DNA from: Acinetobacter colistiniresistens
Lineage (GTDB): Bacteria > Pseudomonadota > Gammaproteobacteria > Pseudomonadales > Moraxellaceae
Direction of reading: 5' to 3'
Length of the DNA: 64,000 bases
Assembly (NCBI RefSeq): GCF_024582815.1
Contig: NZ_CP102099.1
Span: 1,364,001 to 1,428,000 of the forward strand
Numbering within the stretch: the first letter of the stretch is position 1; the number at the start of each line of letters is the position of its first letter. Of this stretch, positions 45,738 through 54,105 are shown in pieces. The position numbers and the translations under genes were made by a program. The notes below the pieces were generated by a model. The model searched no databases and was not told the DNA's origin. It was given only the letters and a program-made list of their open reading frames with translations.

Positions 45738-46793
45738 ATGAAATTGAGTCGTATTGCACTTGCTATGCTTGTTGCTGCTCCTTTAGCTGCTGCTAATGCG
45801 GGTATTACAGTAACACCATTGATGCTTGGTTACACATTCCAAGATTCTAAAAGCAACAATGGTCCTAAGCATTTAACAAATGCTCCTGAAATTAAGGATG
45901 ACTTATTTGTTGGTGCTGCACTAGGTGTTGAATTAACGCCATGGTTAGGTTTTGAAGCTGAATACAACCAAGTTAAAGGTGATGTAGACGGTTCTACTCC
46001 TAATGCTAGCTACAAACAACAACAAATCAACGGTAACTTCTATGTTACTTCTGATTTGATCACTAAAAACTATGACAGCAAAATCAAGCCTTACGTATTG
46101 TTAGGTGCTGGTCATTACAAATATACATTTGATGATGCTACTCCAGCTCAATTGGGTCGCGCTGGTCGTGGCTTGAAAGAAGAAGGTACTTTGGGTAATG
46201 CAGGTTTTGGTGCTTTCTGGCGCTTGAACGATGCTTTGTCTCTTCGTACGGAAGCTCGTGGTACTTATAACATCGATGAAGATTTCTGGAACTATACTGC
46301 ACTTGCAGGCTTAAACGTAGTTCTTGGTGGTCACTTGAAACCTGCTGCTGCAGTAGTAGAAGTTACTCCAGTTGAACCAACTCCAGTTGCTCCACAACCA
46401 CAAGAGTTGACTGAAGACCTTAACATGGAACTTCGCGTATTCTTCGATACGAACAAGTCTGACATCAAGCCACAATACAAGTCTGAAATTGCTAAAGTTG
46501 CAGAGAAGTTAGCTGAGTACCCGAATGCGACAGCTCGCATTGAAGGTCACACAGATAACACTGGTCCACGTAAGTTAAACGAACGTTTATCTTTAGCGCG
46601 TGCTAACTCTGTTAAGTCTGCACTTGTTAACGAATACAACGTAAGCGCATCTCGTTTGACAACTCAAGGTTTCGCTTGGGATCAACCGATTGCTGACAAC
46701 AAAACTAAAGAAGGTCGTGCTATGAACCGTCGCGTATTTGCTGCGATCAGCGGTAGCCGTACTGTTCTTGTACAACCAGGTCAAGCTAGATAA
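45738..46793 (+). CDS. ompA: Outer membrane porin OmpA/Omp38, copy 1
   Basis: 351 residues. Signal peptide [21 protein letters not shown], an eight-strand barrel (about 22-195; includes GVTVTPLML-type strands, [21 protein letters not shown]), a Pro/Val linker ([12 protein letters not shown]) and a C-terminal peptidoglycan-binding OmpA domain with [37 protein letters not shown] and MNRRVFA, carrying the Asp and Arg that bind diaminopimelate. GGAGGATATCC precedes the ATG. The protein is identical to that of copy 2 1503 bases further on. It should be a slow porin, anchor and adhesin as in other Acinetobacter. Confidence 0.97.
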   Translation: MKLSRIALAMLVAAPLAAANAGITVTPLMLGYTFQDSKSNNGPKHLTNAPEIKDDLFVGAALGVELTPWLGFEAEYNQVKGDVDGSTPNASYKQQQINGNFYVTSDLITKNYDSKIKPYVLLGAGHYKYTFDDATPAQLGRAGRGLKEEGTLGNAGFGAFWRLNDALSLRTEARGTYNIDEDFWNYTALAGLNVVLGGHLKPAAAVVEVTPVEPTPVAPQPQELTEDLNMELRVFFDTNKSDIKPQYKSEIAKVAEKLAEYPNATARIEGHTDNTGPRKLNERLSLARANSVKSALVNEYNVSASRLTTQGFAWDQPIADNKTKEGRAMNRRVFAAISGSRTVLVQPGQAR

Positions 46794-46810
46794 TCTCTAG
46801 TTAAGATCAT

Positions 46811-46842
46811 AAAAAAGCGACTCAATTGAGTCGCTTTTTTTA
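46811..46842 (+). terminator. Terminator of ompA copy 1
   Basis: AAAAAAGCGACTC / GAGTCGCTTTTTT, AATT loop; also duplicated behind copy 2. Confidence 0.9.
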
Positions 46843-47240
46843 TGGATATAAGTGTTTTTGTGGCATTGATGTAAAAGTAAACAATACTTGGTCAAAAACT
46901 AGCATAATCTGATTTTAATCTTGAGCGTTGCATGGGGATTATTTAGTTTTATTGAAAAGATTTTGGTAGCTTGTTAAAATTTTGATTAAAAAGTGATAAG
47001 CTCTCAGCGCTTTATTTGACGTTGTTAAATGAGAAAGTTCTAGCTTTTTGGGCGAGAAATAGGTCATTTTTTCAGTGGCTGCAAACTAAATGTTGTTAAA
47101 TACTTGGAATGTTGGCCAAGTATTTGTATGATTCAACACCAAGTGAATGACTGAAAAAGATGCAATAAAGCTATTTCTCAGTATTCAAAATTATTAGATA
47201 GAGTTTAGAGAACAACAGTTTTTGTTTTGGAGGATATTCC
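46843..47240. other. Intergenic region between ompA copies
   Basis: 398 bases. From 46843 to about 47090 it has no counterpart upstream of copy 1. The last 150 bases hold the promoter and leader of copy 2, which resemble copy 1 only in the promoter block. Confidence 0.7.
47104..47132 (+). promoter_or_regulatory. Promoter of ompA copy 2
   Basis: TTGGAA (47104-47109), 17-base spacer, TATGAT (47127-47132). TACTTGG/CCAAGTA arms overlap the -35 and spacer, parallel to copy 1 though the arm sequence differs. Predicted leader about 100 bases. Confidence 0.75.
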
Positions 47241-48296
47241 ATGAAATTGAGTCGTATTGCACTTGCTATGCTTGTTGCTGCTCCTTTAGCTGCTGCTAAT
47301 GCGGGTATTACAGTAACACCATTGATGCTTGGTTACACATTCCAAGATTCTAAAAGCAACAATGGTCCTAAGCATTTAACAAATGCTCCTGAAATTAAGG
47401 ATGACTTATTTGTTGGTGCTGCACTAGGTGTTGAATTAACGCCATGGTTAGGTTTTGAAGCTGAATACAACCAAGTTAAAGGTGATGTAGACGGTTCTAC
47501 TCCTAATGCTAGCTACAAACAACAACAAATCAACGGTAACTTCTATGTTACTTCTGATTTGATCACTAAAAACTATGACAGCAAAATCAAGCCTTACGTA
47601 TTGTTAGGTGCTGGTCATTACAAATATACATTTGATGATGCTACTCCAGCTCAATTGGGTCGCGCTGGTCGTGGCTTGAAAGAAGAAGGTACTTTGGGTA
47701 ATGCAGGTTTTGGTGCTTTCTGGCGCTTGAACGATGCTTTGTCTCTTCGTACAGAAGCTCGTGGTACTTATAACATCGATGAAGATTTCTGGAACTATAC
47801 TGCACTTGCAGGCTTAAACGTAGTTCTTGGTGGTCACTTGAAACCTGCTGCTGCAGTAGTAGAAGTTACTCCAGTTGAACCAACTCCAGTTGCTCCACAA
47901 CCACAAGAGTTGACTGAAGACCTTAACATGGAACTTCGCGTATTCTTCGATACGAACAAGTCTGACATCAAGCCACAATACAAGTCTGAAATTGCTAAAG
48001 TTGCAGAGAAGTTAGCTGAGTACCCGAATGCGACAGCTCGCATTGAAGGTCACACAGATAACACTGGTCCACGTAAGTTAAACGAACGTTTATCTTTAGC
48101 GCGTGCTAACTCTGTTAAGTCTGCACTTGTTAACGAATACAACGTAAGCGCATCTCGTTTGACAACTCAAGGTTTCGCTTGGGATCAACCGATTGCTGAC
48201 AACAAAACTAAAGAAGGTCGTGCTATGAACCGTCGCGTATTTGCTGCGATCAGCGGTAGCCGTACTGTTCTTGTACAACCAGGTCAAGCTAGATAA
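47241..48296 (+). CDS. ompA: Outer membrane porin OmpA/Omp38, copy 2
   Basis: 351 residues, the same protein as copy 1 at every position. I found one silent difference in 1056 bases (ACG at 46248-46250 versus ACA at 47751-47753). The ribosome site GGAGGATATTCC differs by one base from copy 1. The flanks beyond the immediate start and terminator differ, so this is a true tandem duplication and not an artefact of joining. Ongoing gene conversion or a very recent duplication followed by loss of flank identity would explain it. Function as for copy 1. Confidence 0.96.
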   Translation: MKLSRIALAMLVAAPLAAANAGITVTPLMLGYTFQDSKSNNGPKHLTNAPEIKDDLFVGAALGVELTPWLGFEAEYNQVKGDVDGSTPNASYKQQQINGNFYVTSDLITKNYDSKIKPYVLLGAGHYKYTFDDATPAQLGRAGRGLKEEGTLGNAGFGAFWRLNDALSLRTEARGTYNIDEDFWNYTALAGLNVVLGGHLKPAAAVVEVTPVEPTPVAPQPQELTEDLNMELRVFFDTNKSDIKPQYKSEIAKVAEKLAEYPNATARIEGHTDNTGPRKLNERLSLARANSVKSALVNEYNVSASRLTTQGFAWDQPIADNKTKEGRAMNRRVFAAISGSRTVLVQPGQAR

Positions 48297-48313
48297 TCTC
48301 TAGTTAAGATCAT

Positions 48314-48346
48314 AAAAAAAGCGACTCAATTGAGTCGCTTTTTTTA
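48314..48346 (+). terminator. Terminator of ompA copy 2
   Basis: AAAAAAAGCGACTC / GAGTCGCTTTTTTT; one base longer in the A run than behind copy 1. Confidence 0.9.
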
Positions 48347-48405
48347 TTTGAGTAATTTAAATATGGAGTCATTTTGTTCTCCTTGGTCGTTAGGGGGATT
48401 TTGAG

Positions 48406-48564
48406 TTACCACATCTGTTTTTTTAGTTGCTGTTTGGCATCCTGTCTTGCACGGCGATGCTGGGCTCGCGGCTTTTCTGTTTCATGAACGCCACCTTTGT
48501 GTAATAAAGGGGAGAGTGCAACAGGGTTGCGCACTTTGATTTTAGGCATTTCCTTGAGTTTCAT
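48406..48564 (-). CDS. Small basic hypothetical protein behind rtcB
   Basis: 52 residues from ATG 48564 with AAAGG nine bases upstream. Sequence begins MKLKEMPKIKVRNPVALSPL and continues HKGGVHETEKPRAQHRRARQDA, with a Lys/Gln tail ending KKQMW. Strongly positive, so RNA binding is plausible, but that is inference. It starts four bases after the rtcB stop, so the two are probably one operon. Pattern 'RNP......KGG.H' resembles short phage/bacterial proteins of unknown function. Confidence 0.7.
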   Translation of the reverse strand: MKLKEMPKIKVRNPVALSPLLHKGGVHETEKPRAQHRRARQDAKQQLKKQMW

Positions 48565-48568
48565 ATCA

Positions 48569-49774
48569 TTAACCTTTAATGCATAAGATTTGTTTGAGGG
48601 TGTGTACAATTTCGATCAAGTCCGCTTGGTTTGCCATAACTTGATCAATATCTTTATAGGCAGCTGGAATTTCATCAATCACAGCGCTGTCCTTTCGGCA
48701 TTCAATCCCTTGGGTTTGCTGAATCAAGTCATCTTGGCTAAATAGCAGTTTTGCCTTACTGCGGCTTATCTTTCTACCTGCACCATGTGAACATGAGCAA
48801 AAGGACTCTGGATTGGCCTTGCCTTTGACGATATAAGAGCGAGCTCCCATTGAACCTGGGATAATGCCCAATTCATCCTGACCTGCCCGAATTGCACCTT
48901 TACGTGTTATCAATAGATTCTCACCAAAGTGGGTTTCTTGACTCACATAATTGTGGTGGCAGTTAATTGCTTCTTTGGTCATTTGAAAAGGTGATAGTAG
49001 TGGACGAATCGCTTCTAGGATCAGACGCATCATTTCACGTCTGTTTTCAAAGGCGTATTCTTGTGCCCATTGCACGGCTTCAACATAATCGTCAAAACTA
49101 TTTGAGCCTTCAGCAAAATAACTTAAGTCTTTGTCCGGAACGTGACCGAAACGATGCTGTGCTTCTTTCTTTGCCAATTCAATGAAATATGTACCGATCA
49201 CATTGCCTAAACCGCGGCTACCTGAGTGTAGCATGACCCAGACGTCCTGATTTTCATCCAGACACAGTTCAATAAAATGATTGCCGCCCCCTAAGGTCCC
49301 CAGCTGTTTTTGCCAAGTGGCATCGAACTTTCTAAGCATTCGAACCAGACCTGGATGTTTCTTGATGATGGGTTGTAAGCGTTTTTCTAGCGGAATAATA
49401 CTAGAAGCTTTAGCTTTCACTTGTTTGTGTAATTCAAAGCCGACAGGGACTTTGCGTTCAATTGCATGGCGTAATGGTGCTAGATGATCTGGTAGTTGTG
49501 ACGCTTTAAGATTGAGTCGAATCGCATTCATGCCACAACCGATATCAACCCCTACGGCTGCGGGGATGATGGCATTTTTTGTGGGAATCACGCTACCTAC
49601 AGTCGCACCTTTGCCGACATGTACATCAGGCATCACGGCAATATGTGAATAAACAAATTGTAGTTGTGCCATTTTTTTCAGTTGTTCAATACTTTCGCTA
49701 TCAATGTCGTTGGTGAAAATTTTCACTGGAACGCCATATTCAGCCTCAGCATTGAGAATTTTTTGTATGCCCAT
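48569..49774 (-). CDS. rtcB: RNA-splicing ligase RtcB
   Basis: 401 residues. Joins 2',3'-cyclic phosphate (or 3'-phosphate) and 5'-OH RNA ends using GTP and Mn2+. Manganese ligands are visible: PDVHVGKG, GVDIGCGMNAIR (Cys80), LGGGNHFIEL, HSGSRGLGN and NCHHNYVSQET; the GMP-accepting His is in CSCSHGAGRK. No archease, RtcA or RtcR gene is adjacent. Its leader (49775-50015) has an alternative hairpin set described separately. The enzyme may repair cleaved tRNA or rRNA after stress or toxin damage. Confidence 0.96.
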   Translation of the reverse strand: MGIQKILNAEAEYGVPVKIFTNDIDSESIEQLKKMAQLQFVYSHIAVMPDVHVGKGATVGSVIPTKNAIIPAAVGVDIGCGMNAIRLNLKASQLPDHLAPLRHAIERKVPVGFELHKQVKAKASSIIPLEKRLQPIIKKHPGLVRMLRKFDATWQKQLGTLGGGNHFIELCLDENQDVWVMLHSGSRGLGNVIGTYFIELAKKEAQHRFGHVPDKDLSYFAEGSNSFDDYVEAVQWAQEYAFENRREMMRLILEAIRPLLSPFQMTKEAINCHHNYVSQETHFGENLLITRKGAIRAGQDELGIIPGSMGARSYIVKGKANPESFCSCSHGAGRKISRSKAKLLFSQDDLIQQTQGIECRKDSAVIDEIPAAYKDIDQVMANQADLIEIVHTLKQILCIKG

Positions 49775-49802
49775 TTTCTTGTCTCGGGTATTTTAATTGT
49801 TG

Positions 49803-49888
49803 GTCCGAATAGGCGTAAAAAAACCTAGCGAATGCTAGGTTAAATAGAGCATTCGGACAAGCGATCATAATATTTGAACACTTGTCCG
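49803..49888 (-). promoter_or_regulatory. Competing hairpins upstream of rtcB (possible attenuator)
   Basis: Minus strand, in order: CGGACAAG/CTTGTCCG (49888-49854), CGAATGCT/AGCATTCG (49855-49829) and the terminator stem AACCTAGC/GCTAGGTT (49841-49822) followed by T7. The second stem uses bases of the terminator's first arm, so the two cannot form together. GTCCGAAT (49803-49810) can also pair with ATTCGGAC (49851-49858) around the terminator. All arms are perfect. Confidence 0.6.
49814..49841 (-). terminator. Terminator hairpin in rtcB leader
   Basis: AACCTAGC-ATTC-GCTAGGTT followed by T7 on the minus strand, 40 bases before the rtcB start codon. Could end permease transcripts or be regulated. 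Confidence 0.8.
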
Positions 49889-49908
49889 TGAGTTGACAGT
49901 GCCAAATC

Positions 49909-49938
49909 TTATGGTGTAGTTCCTAGTTGTAATGGCAT
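49909..49938 (-). CDS. Possible leader peptide MPLQLGTTP
   Basis: ATG 49938 preceded by TAGGAGGACGACAGC: an excellent AGGAGG ribosome site nine bases from the start. Nine codons and TAA. It lies between a promoter-like sequence and the terminator/antiterminator region, the place of a translated leader. The peptide is not biased to one amino acid, so it is not a classical amino acid attenuator. I do not recognise it. Confidence 0.5.
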   Translation of the reverse strand: MPLQLGTTP

Positions 49939-49983
49939 GCTGTCGTCCTCCTATTATGTGGTGCCGTTGAAAATATGAGCGCG

Positions 49984-50011
49984 ATTTTACTCATATTTTC
50001 ATTTGGGTCAA
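49984..50011 (-). promoter_or_regulatory. Promoter-like sequence and palindrome before the rtcB leader
   Basis: Minus strand TTGACC (50011-50006), 16-base spacer, TAAAAT (49989-49984). Arms GAAAATATGAG (minus strand 50000-49990) and CTCATATTTTC (49979-49969) flank the -10. It may be an operator or the permease's own terminator without T-run. Confidence 0.5.
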
Positions 50012-50015
50012 GTTT

Positions 50016-51473
50016 TTATTCGCCTTCTTTGACATTCATATCTTGATATGCGATCAGTTTAGTCTTGTGTTTCCACTTATAACCGAGCCAAATTGCCAAA
50101 AATAATGGAATGCTGATATAGGTTGAGAGCAACCCTAACCAATCAATTTTTCCACCGAGCAGAGCTTGATAGTTTTGACCTAAGATAATGATCGAACAAA
50201 GAATAAATGCAAACCATGGTGCAAATGGGAAAAACTTGGCGCGGTAAGCAAGGTCTTCAACCTTATAACCTTGTGCGATATAACCTTTACGGAAACGATA
50301 GTGTGAAATCGCAATCCCAAGCCAGACAATGAAGCCACACATGCCTGACATATTGAGTAACCAGTTGAATACCTGTTTCTCACCAATGAACGTGGTTAAG
50401 AAACACAGCGCTGCAACCGCAGTCGTTGCGTAGAGGGCATTCATGGGTACACCGCGGCCATCCAGTTTCGAGAACCATTTTGGCGCGCGGCCTTCTTTGG
50501 CCATATCAAATAACATACGGGTAGAAGAATACATTCCAGAGTTACCCGCAGATAAGATTGCACTGAGAATCACCGCATTCATTAAACTTGCTGCGAAAGC
50601 AAAGCCTGCTTTTTCATATAGTAATGTAAATGGTGAAAGTGCAATATCTTCACTTTGAGCTGCTTTTAACAACAGTGGGTCGTCATAGCTGACCAATGTC
50701 CCGATAATAAAGATACACAGGATATAGAACAGTAAAATGCGCCAGAAGATCTGTTTAATCGCTAAAGGAATGGTTTTCTTCGGATCTTTAGATTCACCCG
50801 CTGCAACCCCCACCATCTCAGTCCCTTGGAACGAGAATCCGGCAATCATGGCAACCCCGATCAGGGCTTGTAAGCCACCGACAAATGGCGCTTCTTTGTA
50901 AGTCCAGTGCTGAAATACCGATACATTAGGTGTCAGCATGATTTTAGCAATCATCCAGATCCCAATGACAATAAACACGATAATGGCAATGACTTTGATC
51001 AAGGAGAATAAAAATTCACTTTCACCAAAACCTTTCACCGTTAAGGCATTAATCCCAAAAATAATGGCTAGGAAGATCGCACTCCAGTAGAACCCGGGAA
51101 TATCGGGAAACCAGAATTTCATGATGAATTGAACCGCAACCAATTCAAATGCAACAGTAATCGCCCAGTTGTACCAATAGTTCCAACCTAAAGCAAAACC
51201 AAAGCCGTCTTCGACATAGCGACTGCCATAGGTAAAGAATGCACCCGATGTTGGATTGTGCGTGGCTAACTCACCTAAACTGGTCATCAAGAAGTAGATC
51301 ATGATACCAATGAGCGCATAGGCCAGTAAGGCACCGCCGGGACCGGCAGTTGCAATGGTCGAACCAGAAGCAAGGAATAAGCCTGTGCCGATCGATCCAC
51401 CAATCGCAATCATGTTCAGGTGACGTGCCCCGAGCTTACGCTGAAGGTGTTGAGGAGCAGATGTATCGCTCAT
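50016..51473 (-). CDS. Amino acid permease (LysP/AroP-like, APC superfamily)
   Basis: 485 residues, twelve membrane segments. RKLGARHLNMIAIGGSIGTGLFLASG is the conserved first segment; GEL ATHNPTSGAFFTYG and GFALGWNYWYNWAITVAFE follow, with GFSFQGTEMVGVAAGE in segment 6. This pattern is closest to lysine-type permeases, but aromatic or other basic amino acids are possible. ATG 51473 is preceded by AAGGAATTTTT. No regulatory neighbour except the rtcB leader that begins right after its stop. Confidence 0.9.
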   Translation of the reverse strand: MSDTSAPQHLQRKLGARHLNMIAIGGSIGTGLFLASGSTIATAGPGGALLAYALIGIMIYFLMTSLGELATHNPTSGAFFTYGSRYVEDGFGFALGWNYWYNWAITVAFELVAVQFIMKFWFPDIPGFYWSAIFLAIIFGINALTVKGFGESEFLFSLIKVIAIIVFIVIGIWMIAKIMLTPNVSVFQHWTYKEAPFVGGLQALIGVAMIAGFSFQGTEMVGVAAGESKDPKKTIPLAIKQIFWRILLFYILCIFIIGTLVSYDDPLLLKAAQSEDIALSPFTLLYEKAGFAFAASLMNAVILSAILSAGNSGMYSSTRMLFDMAKEGRAPKWFSKLDGRGVPMNALYATTAVAALCFLTTFIGEKQVFNWLLNMSGMCGFIVWLGIAISHYRFRKGYIAQGYKVEDLAYRAKFFPFAPWFAFILCSIIILGQNYQALLGGKIDWLGLLSTYISIPLFLAIWLGYKWKHKTKLIAYQDMNVKEGE

Positions 51474-51491
51474 AAAAATTCCTTAAAATGT

Positions 51492-52508
51492 TTATTTTGC
51501 ACAGGCATATAACACCTTGAATCCTTGTTGATCTGCCTTAACCAAACATTGACCAAAATTTTGCTCAATGAGGGGCGGGTAATTCAGAAAACGATTGGCT
51601 ACGATCCATAATTCACCTGCATTTTTCAGATGCTGTTTCGCACGTTGGCAAAGTTCTTCACTGGCATCGTAATTGGTATGAATCCCCTGATGAAAAGGTG
51701 GATTGCTTACGATGGCATCCAAATCTTTGGGTGCATCGACGAAACCAGTGACAGCATGTAGATTTAACTGATTGAGATTCAGATTGTTTTTCTGAAAAGT
51801 CAGCTCAGTTGACCGTAATGCAAATGCATCAACATCAAGTGCAAAAATTTGTTGGTTCGGATTTAGCTTGGCTAAATAAGCGCTAATAATTCCAGCACCA
51901 CAACCAAAGTCGGCAATCTTACCTGATTTTACTTGGCTAAGGTAAGGGACTAATATGGCTGTTCCGACATCTAAATGATTTTGACTAAACACACCGGGTA
52001 GGGCGCAGATCTCTAATTGATCTTGATCTATCTGAACTGTATAGCTTTTTAACCAGTTTTCAAGTGGTTTTAACTGTTCAGTTTTTTCAATTTTCATTTG
52101 CCAAAATTGACAGTGACGTGCGCTATCGAGTTTTAATGTTTTACCATAAGGCTGTAATTGCTTGGCCGCTCGCTCAACACCGCCTTTTTTTTCACCCACT
52201 AAAAAAACCTGCTGATCCAGTTTTAGGTGGCTCATGACAACATGCAGAATATAGTTTAATAATTCTTTTGATTTAGGAACAAAAATAACAACTTGATCAA
52301 ATTGGGCTTGAGGAAACTCAACTGAAAAATGTGAGTTGATATCAGTTTTTAAAAAACCTAGATGATCAGCATAATTCCAAGTCCACACGGATGCTTGGGC
52401 TTTTTCGGGTAAATTTTTGGCGAGCTGATCATTGGGCGCATTGATCAATAAGACTTGGCCATTTAAATAATCTTGCTGTCGGATGACAACTTCACTACGT
52501 GGATCCAT
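51492..52508 (-). CDS. rsmC: 16S rRNA (guanine-1207-N2)-methyltransferase
   Basis: 338 residues. Tandem RsmC-type methyltransferase: an N-terminal degenerate domain (about 1-150, [12 protein letters not shown]...), and an active C-terminal domain with SAM loop [20 protein letters not shown] (about 196), LDVDAFAL and the catalytic [18 protein letters not shown] (NPPF) motif. It methylates G1207 of helix 34 of 16S rRNA. The ATG 52508 follows little of a ribosome site. Confidence 0.93.
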   Translation of the reverse strand: MDPRSEVVIRQQDYLNGQVLLINAPNDQLAKNLPEKAQASVWTWNYADHLGFLKTDINSHFSVEFPQAQFDQVVIFVPKSKELLNYILHVVMSHLKLDQQVFLVGEKKGGVERAAKQLQPYGKTLKLDSARHCQFWQMKIEKTEQLKPLENWLKSYTVQIDQDQLEICALPGVFSQNHLDVGTAILVPYLSQVKSGKIADFGCGAGIISAYLAKLNPNQQIFALDVDAFALRSTELTFQKNNLNLNQLNLHAVTGFVDAPKDLDAIVSNPPFHQGIHTNYDASEELCQRAKQHLKNAGELWIVANRFLNYPPLIEQNFGQCLVKADQQGFKVLYACAK

Positions 52509-52570
52509 TTTGATCTCTCATCAAAAACAAAGCCCAGTCGTGAAACTGGGCACTTGCGATTGTTTGTTGA

Positions 52571-53929
52571 TTACTTATGTGTGTCAGGTAAAACAATGTT
52601 TAAAATCAAAGCGGCAATACCGCCAGTTGCGACACCAGAGCTAAAAATATTTTTAAATAGTTCAGGCAGGTGTTCAAGAATTTGAGGAACTTGAGCGACA
52701 CCTAAACCAAGTGCAAGTGAAATCGCAATAATCAGCAGGGCGCGACGGTCGAGATGAATACTCGAAAGAATATTAATCCCAGACGCGGCTACAGCCCCAA
52801 ACATCACCATCACGGCACCACCAAGGACCGCTTGTGGCACGGCTTGAATTACAGCAGCTACTGCAGGGAATAAGCCTAAAATCACGAGCAGCACGGCAAT
52901 CCAGATTCCGACATAGCGGCTTGCCACACCAGTCAATTGAATGACACCATTGTTTTGTGCAAATACTGAACTTGGGAAAGTATTAAAGATACCTGCTAAG
53001 AATGAGTTTGCACCGTTGACCAGTACGCCGCCTTTAATGCGTTGCATCCAAACTGGACCATCAACTGGTTGATTCGATATTTTACTGGTCGCAGTGACGT
53101 CGCCAATTGCTTCAAGTGAAGTGACCAGATAAATGAATGCCATTGGAATGAATAAGCTCCAAGAGAAACTTAATCCAAAATGCATTGGGGTTGGAATTTG
53201 AATTAATGGTGCATCATTGAGGACAGCAAAGTTCAGGTGTCCCATAAAACCGGCAAGAATATAGCCAATCACCAGTGCAATTAAAATGGCTGAACTTTTC
53301 ACCCAAACAATGCGGATTCGATTCAGTAAGATAATAATTCCAAGAACAGTACAGGACATGATCAAGTTGTCTGCATTGGCAAAAGTATTGTCTTGCATGG
53401 CGGTATAACCACCGCCCATGCTGATCAAACCTTCTTTAATCAGAGTAAGACCAATCAATAGCACCACAATGCCTGTGACTAACGGAGTAATCAGCTTTTT
53501 CACCCAAGGTAAAATTCGTGATACACCCATCTCAATAAATGAACCGGCAATGACGACACCAAAAATGGCGGCCATCACTTGCTCAACTGGGGTGCCTGCA
53601 GCCACCATTGCACTACCAATCCCGATGATTGGTCCGATAAAATTAAAGCTGGTACCCTGAACAATTAACAATCCGGCACCAAAAGGGCCAACTTTTTTAC
53701 ATTGTAAAAAAGTTGCAATTCCTGAGATGATCAGTGACATGGAAAGGATCATATTGGTGTCTTCACGCGAGACGCCAAGTGCCAAACAAATCAGTAATCC
53801 AGGGGTCACAATCGGGACTAAAATCGCCAAGAGATGCTGTAGAGCGGCTAAAAATGCAACAAAAGGTTTCGGTCGATCATTGAGTCCATAGACCAGATCA
53901 AGCTGCTGCTGAGGTTGTGAATTCGACAT
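52571..53929 (-). CDS. Xanthine/uracil permease (NCS2 family)
   Basis: 452 residues from ATG 53929; an earlier ATG at 53953 is possible. Opens LVYGLNDRPKPFVAFLAALQHLLAILVPIVTPG, the XanP/UacT subgroup start, and has QGTSFNFIGPIIGIGSAM, SLEAIGDVTATSKIS and NGANSFLAGIFNTFPSSVFAQNNGVIQLTGVASRYVG with the NCS2 signature Q-N-x-G. Fourteen membrane segments likely. Transports a purine such as xanthine or urate with protons. Divergent from typA. Confidence 0.88.
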   Translation of the reverse strand: MSNSQPQQQLDLVYGLNDRPKPFVAFLAALQHLLAILVPIVTPGLLICLALGVSREDTNMILSMSLIISGIATFLQCKKVGPFGAGLLIVQGTSFNFIGPIIGIGSAMVAAGTPVEQVMAAIFGVVIAGSFIEMGVSRILPWVKKLITPLVTGIVVLLIGLTLIKEGLISMGGGYTAMQDNTFANADNLIMSCTVLGIIILLNRIRIVWVKSSAILIALVIGYILAGFMGHLNFAVLNDAPLIQIPTPMHFGLSFSWSLFIPMAFIYLVTSLEAIGDVTATSKISNQPVDGPVWMQRIKGGVLVNGANSFLAGIFNTFPSSVFAQNNGVIQLTGVASRYVGIWIAVLLVILGLFPAVAAVIQAVPQAVLGGAVMVMFGAVAASGINILSSIHLDRRALLIIAISLALGLGVAQVPQILEHLPELFKNIFSSGVATGGIAALILNIVLPDTHK

Positions 53930-54066
53930 GGGAGTATAAAAAGCGAGAGGCATTAGGGCAATATTCTAATAGAGTTAGCTCGCTTTACCAACGATTCAAT
54001 GACACTTCGTCAGAAAAAAAATGCACTGTCAATAAACTGTCACTACTAAAGTTTAGTATTTTTCTG

Positions 54067-54072
54067 TATAAT
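54067..54072 (+). promoter_or_regulatory. Putative -10 box of typA
   Basis: TATAAT 34 bases before the start codon, preceded by a small palindrome ACTAAAGTTTAGT. No consensus -35 at 17 bases, so this is tentative. Confidence 0.45.
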
Positions 54073-54105
54073 TTGCCCTCAAATTTAAAGCGTATCGAAT
54101 TTTAC

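Noticed and set aside
45738..48296. Assembly duplication of ompA
   Set aside because: Flanks, leaders and spacer differ on both sides and one silent site differs inside, which an assembly error would not create.
49800..49960. tRNA-like fold before rtcB
   Set aside because: The hairpins do not make an acceptor stem, no T-loop GTTCRA motif is placed properly, and a terminator T-run is present.
53917..54105. 63-residue extension of TypA
   Set aside because: It overlaps the divergent permease start and the likely promoter; TypA proteins begin near MSDIKTLRNIAI.
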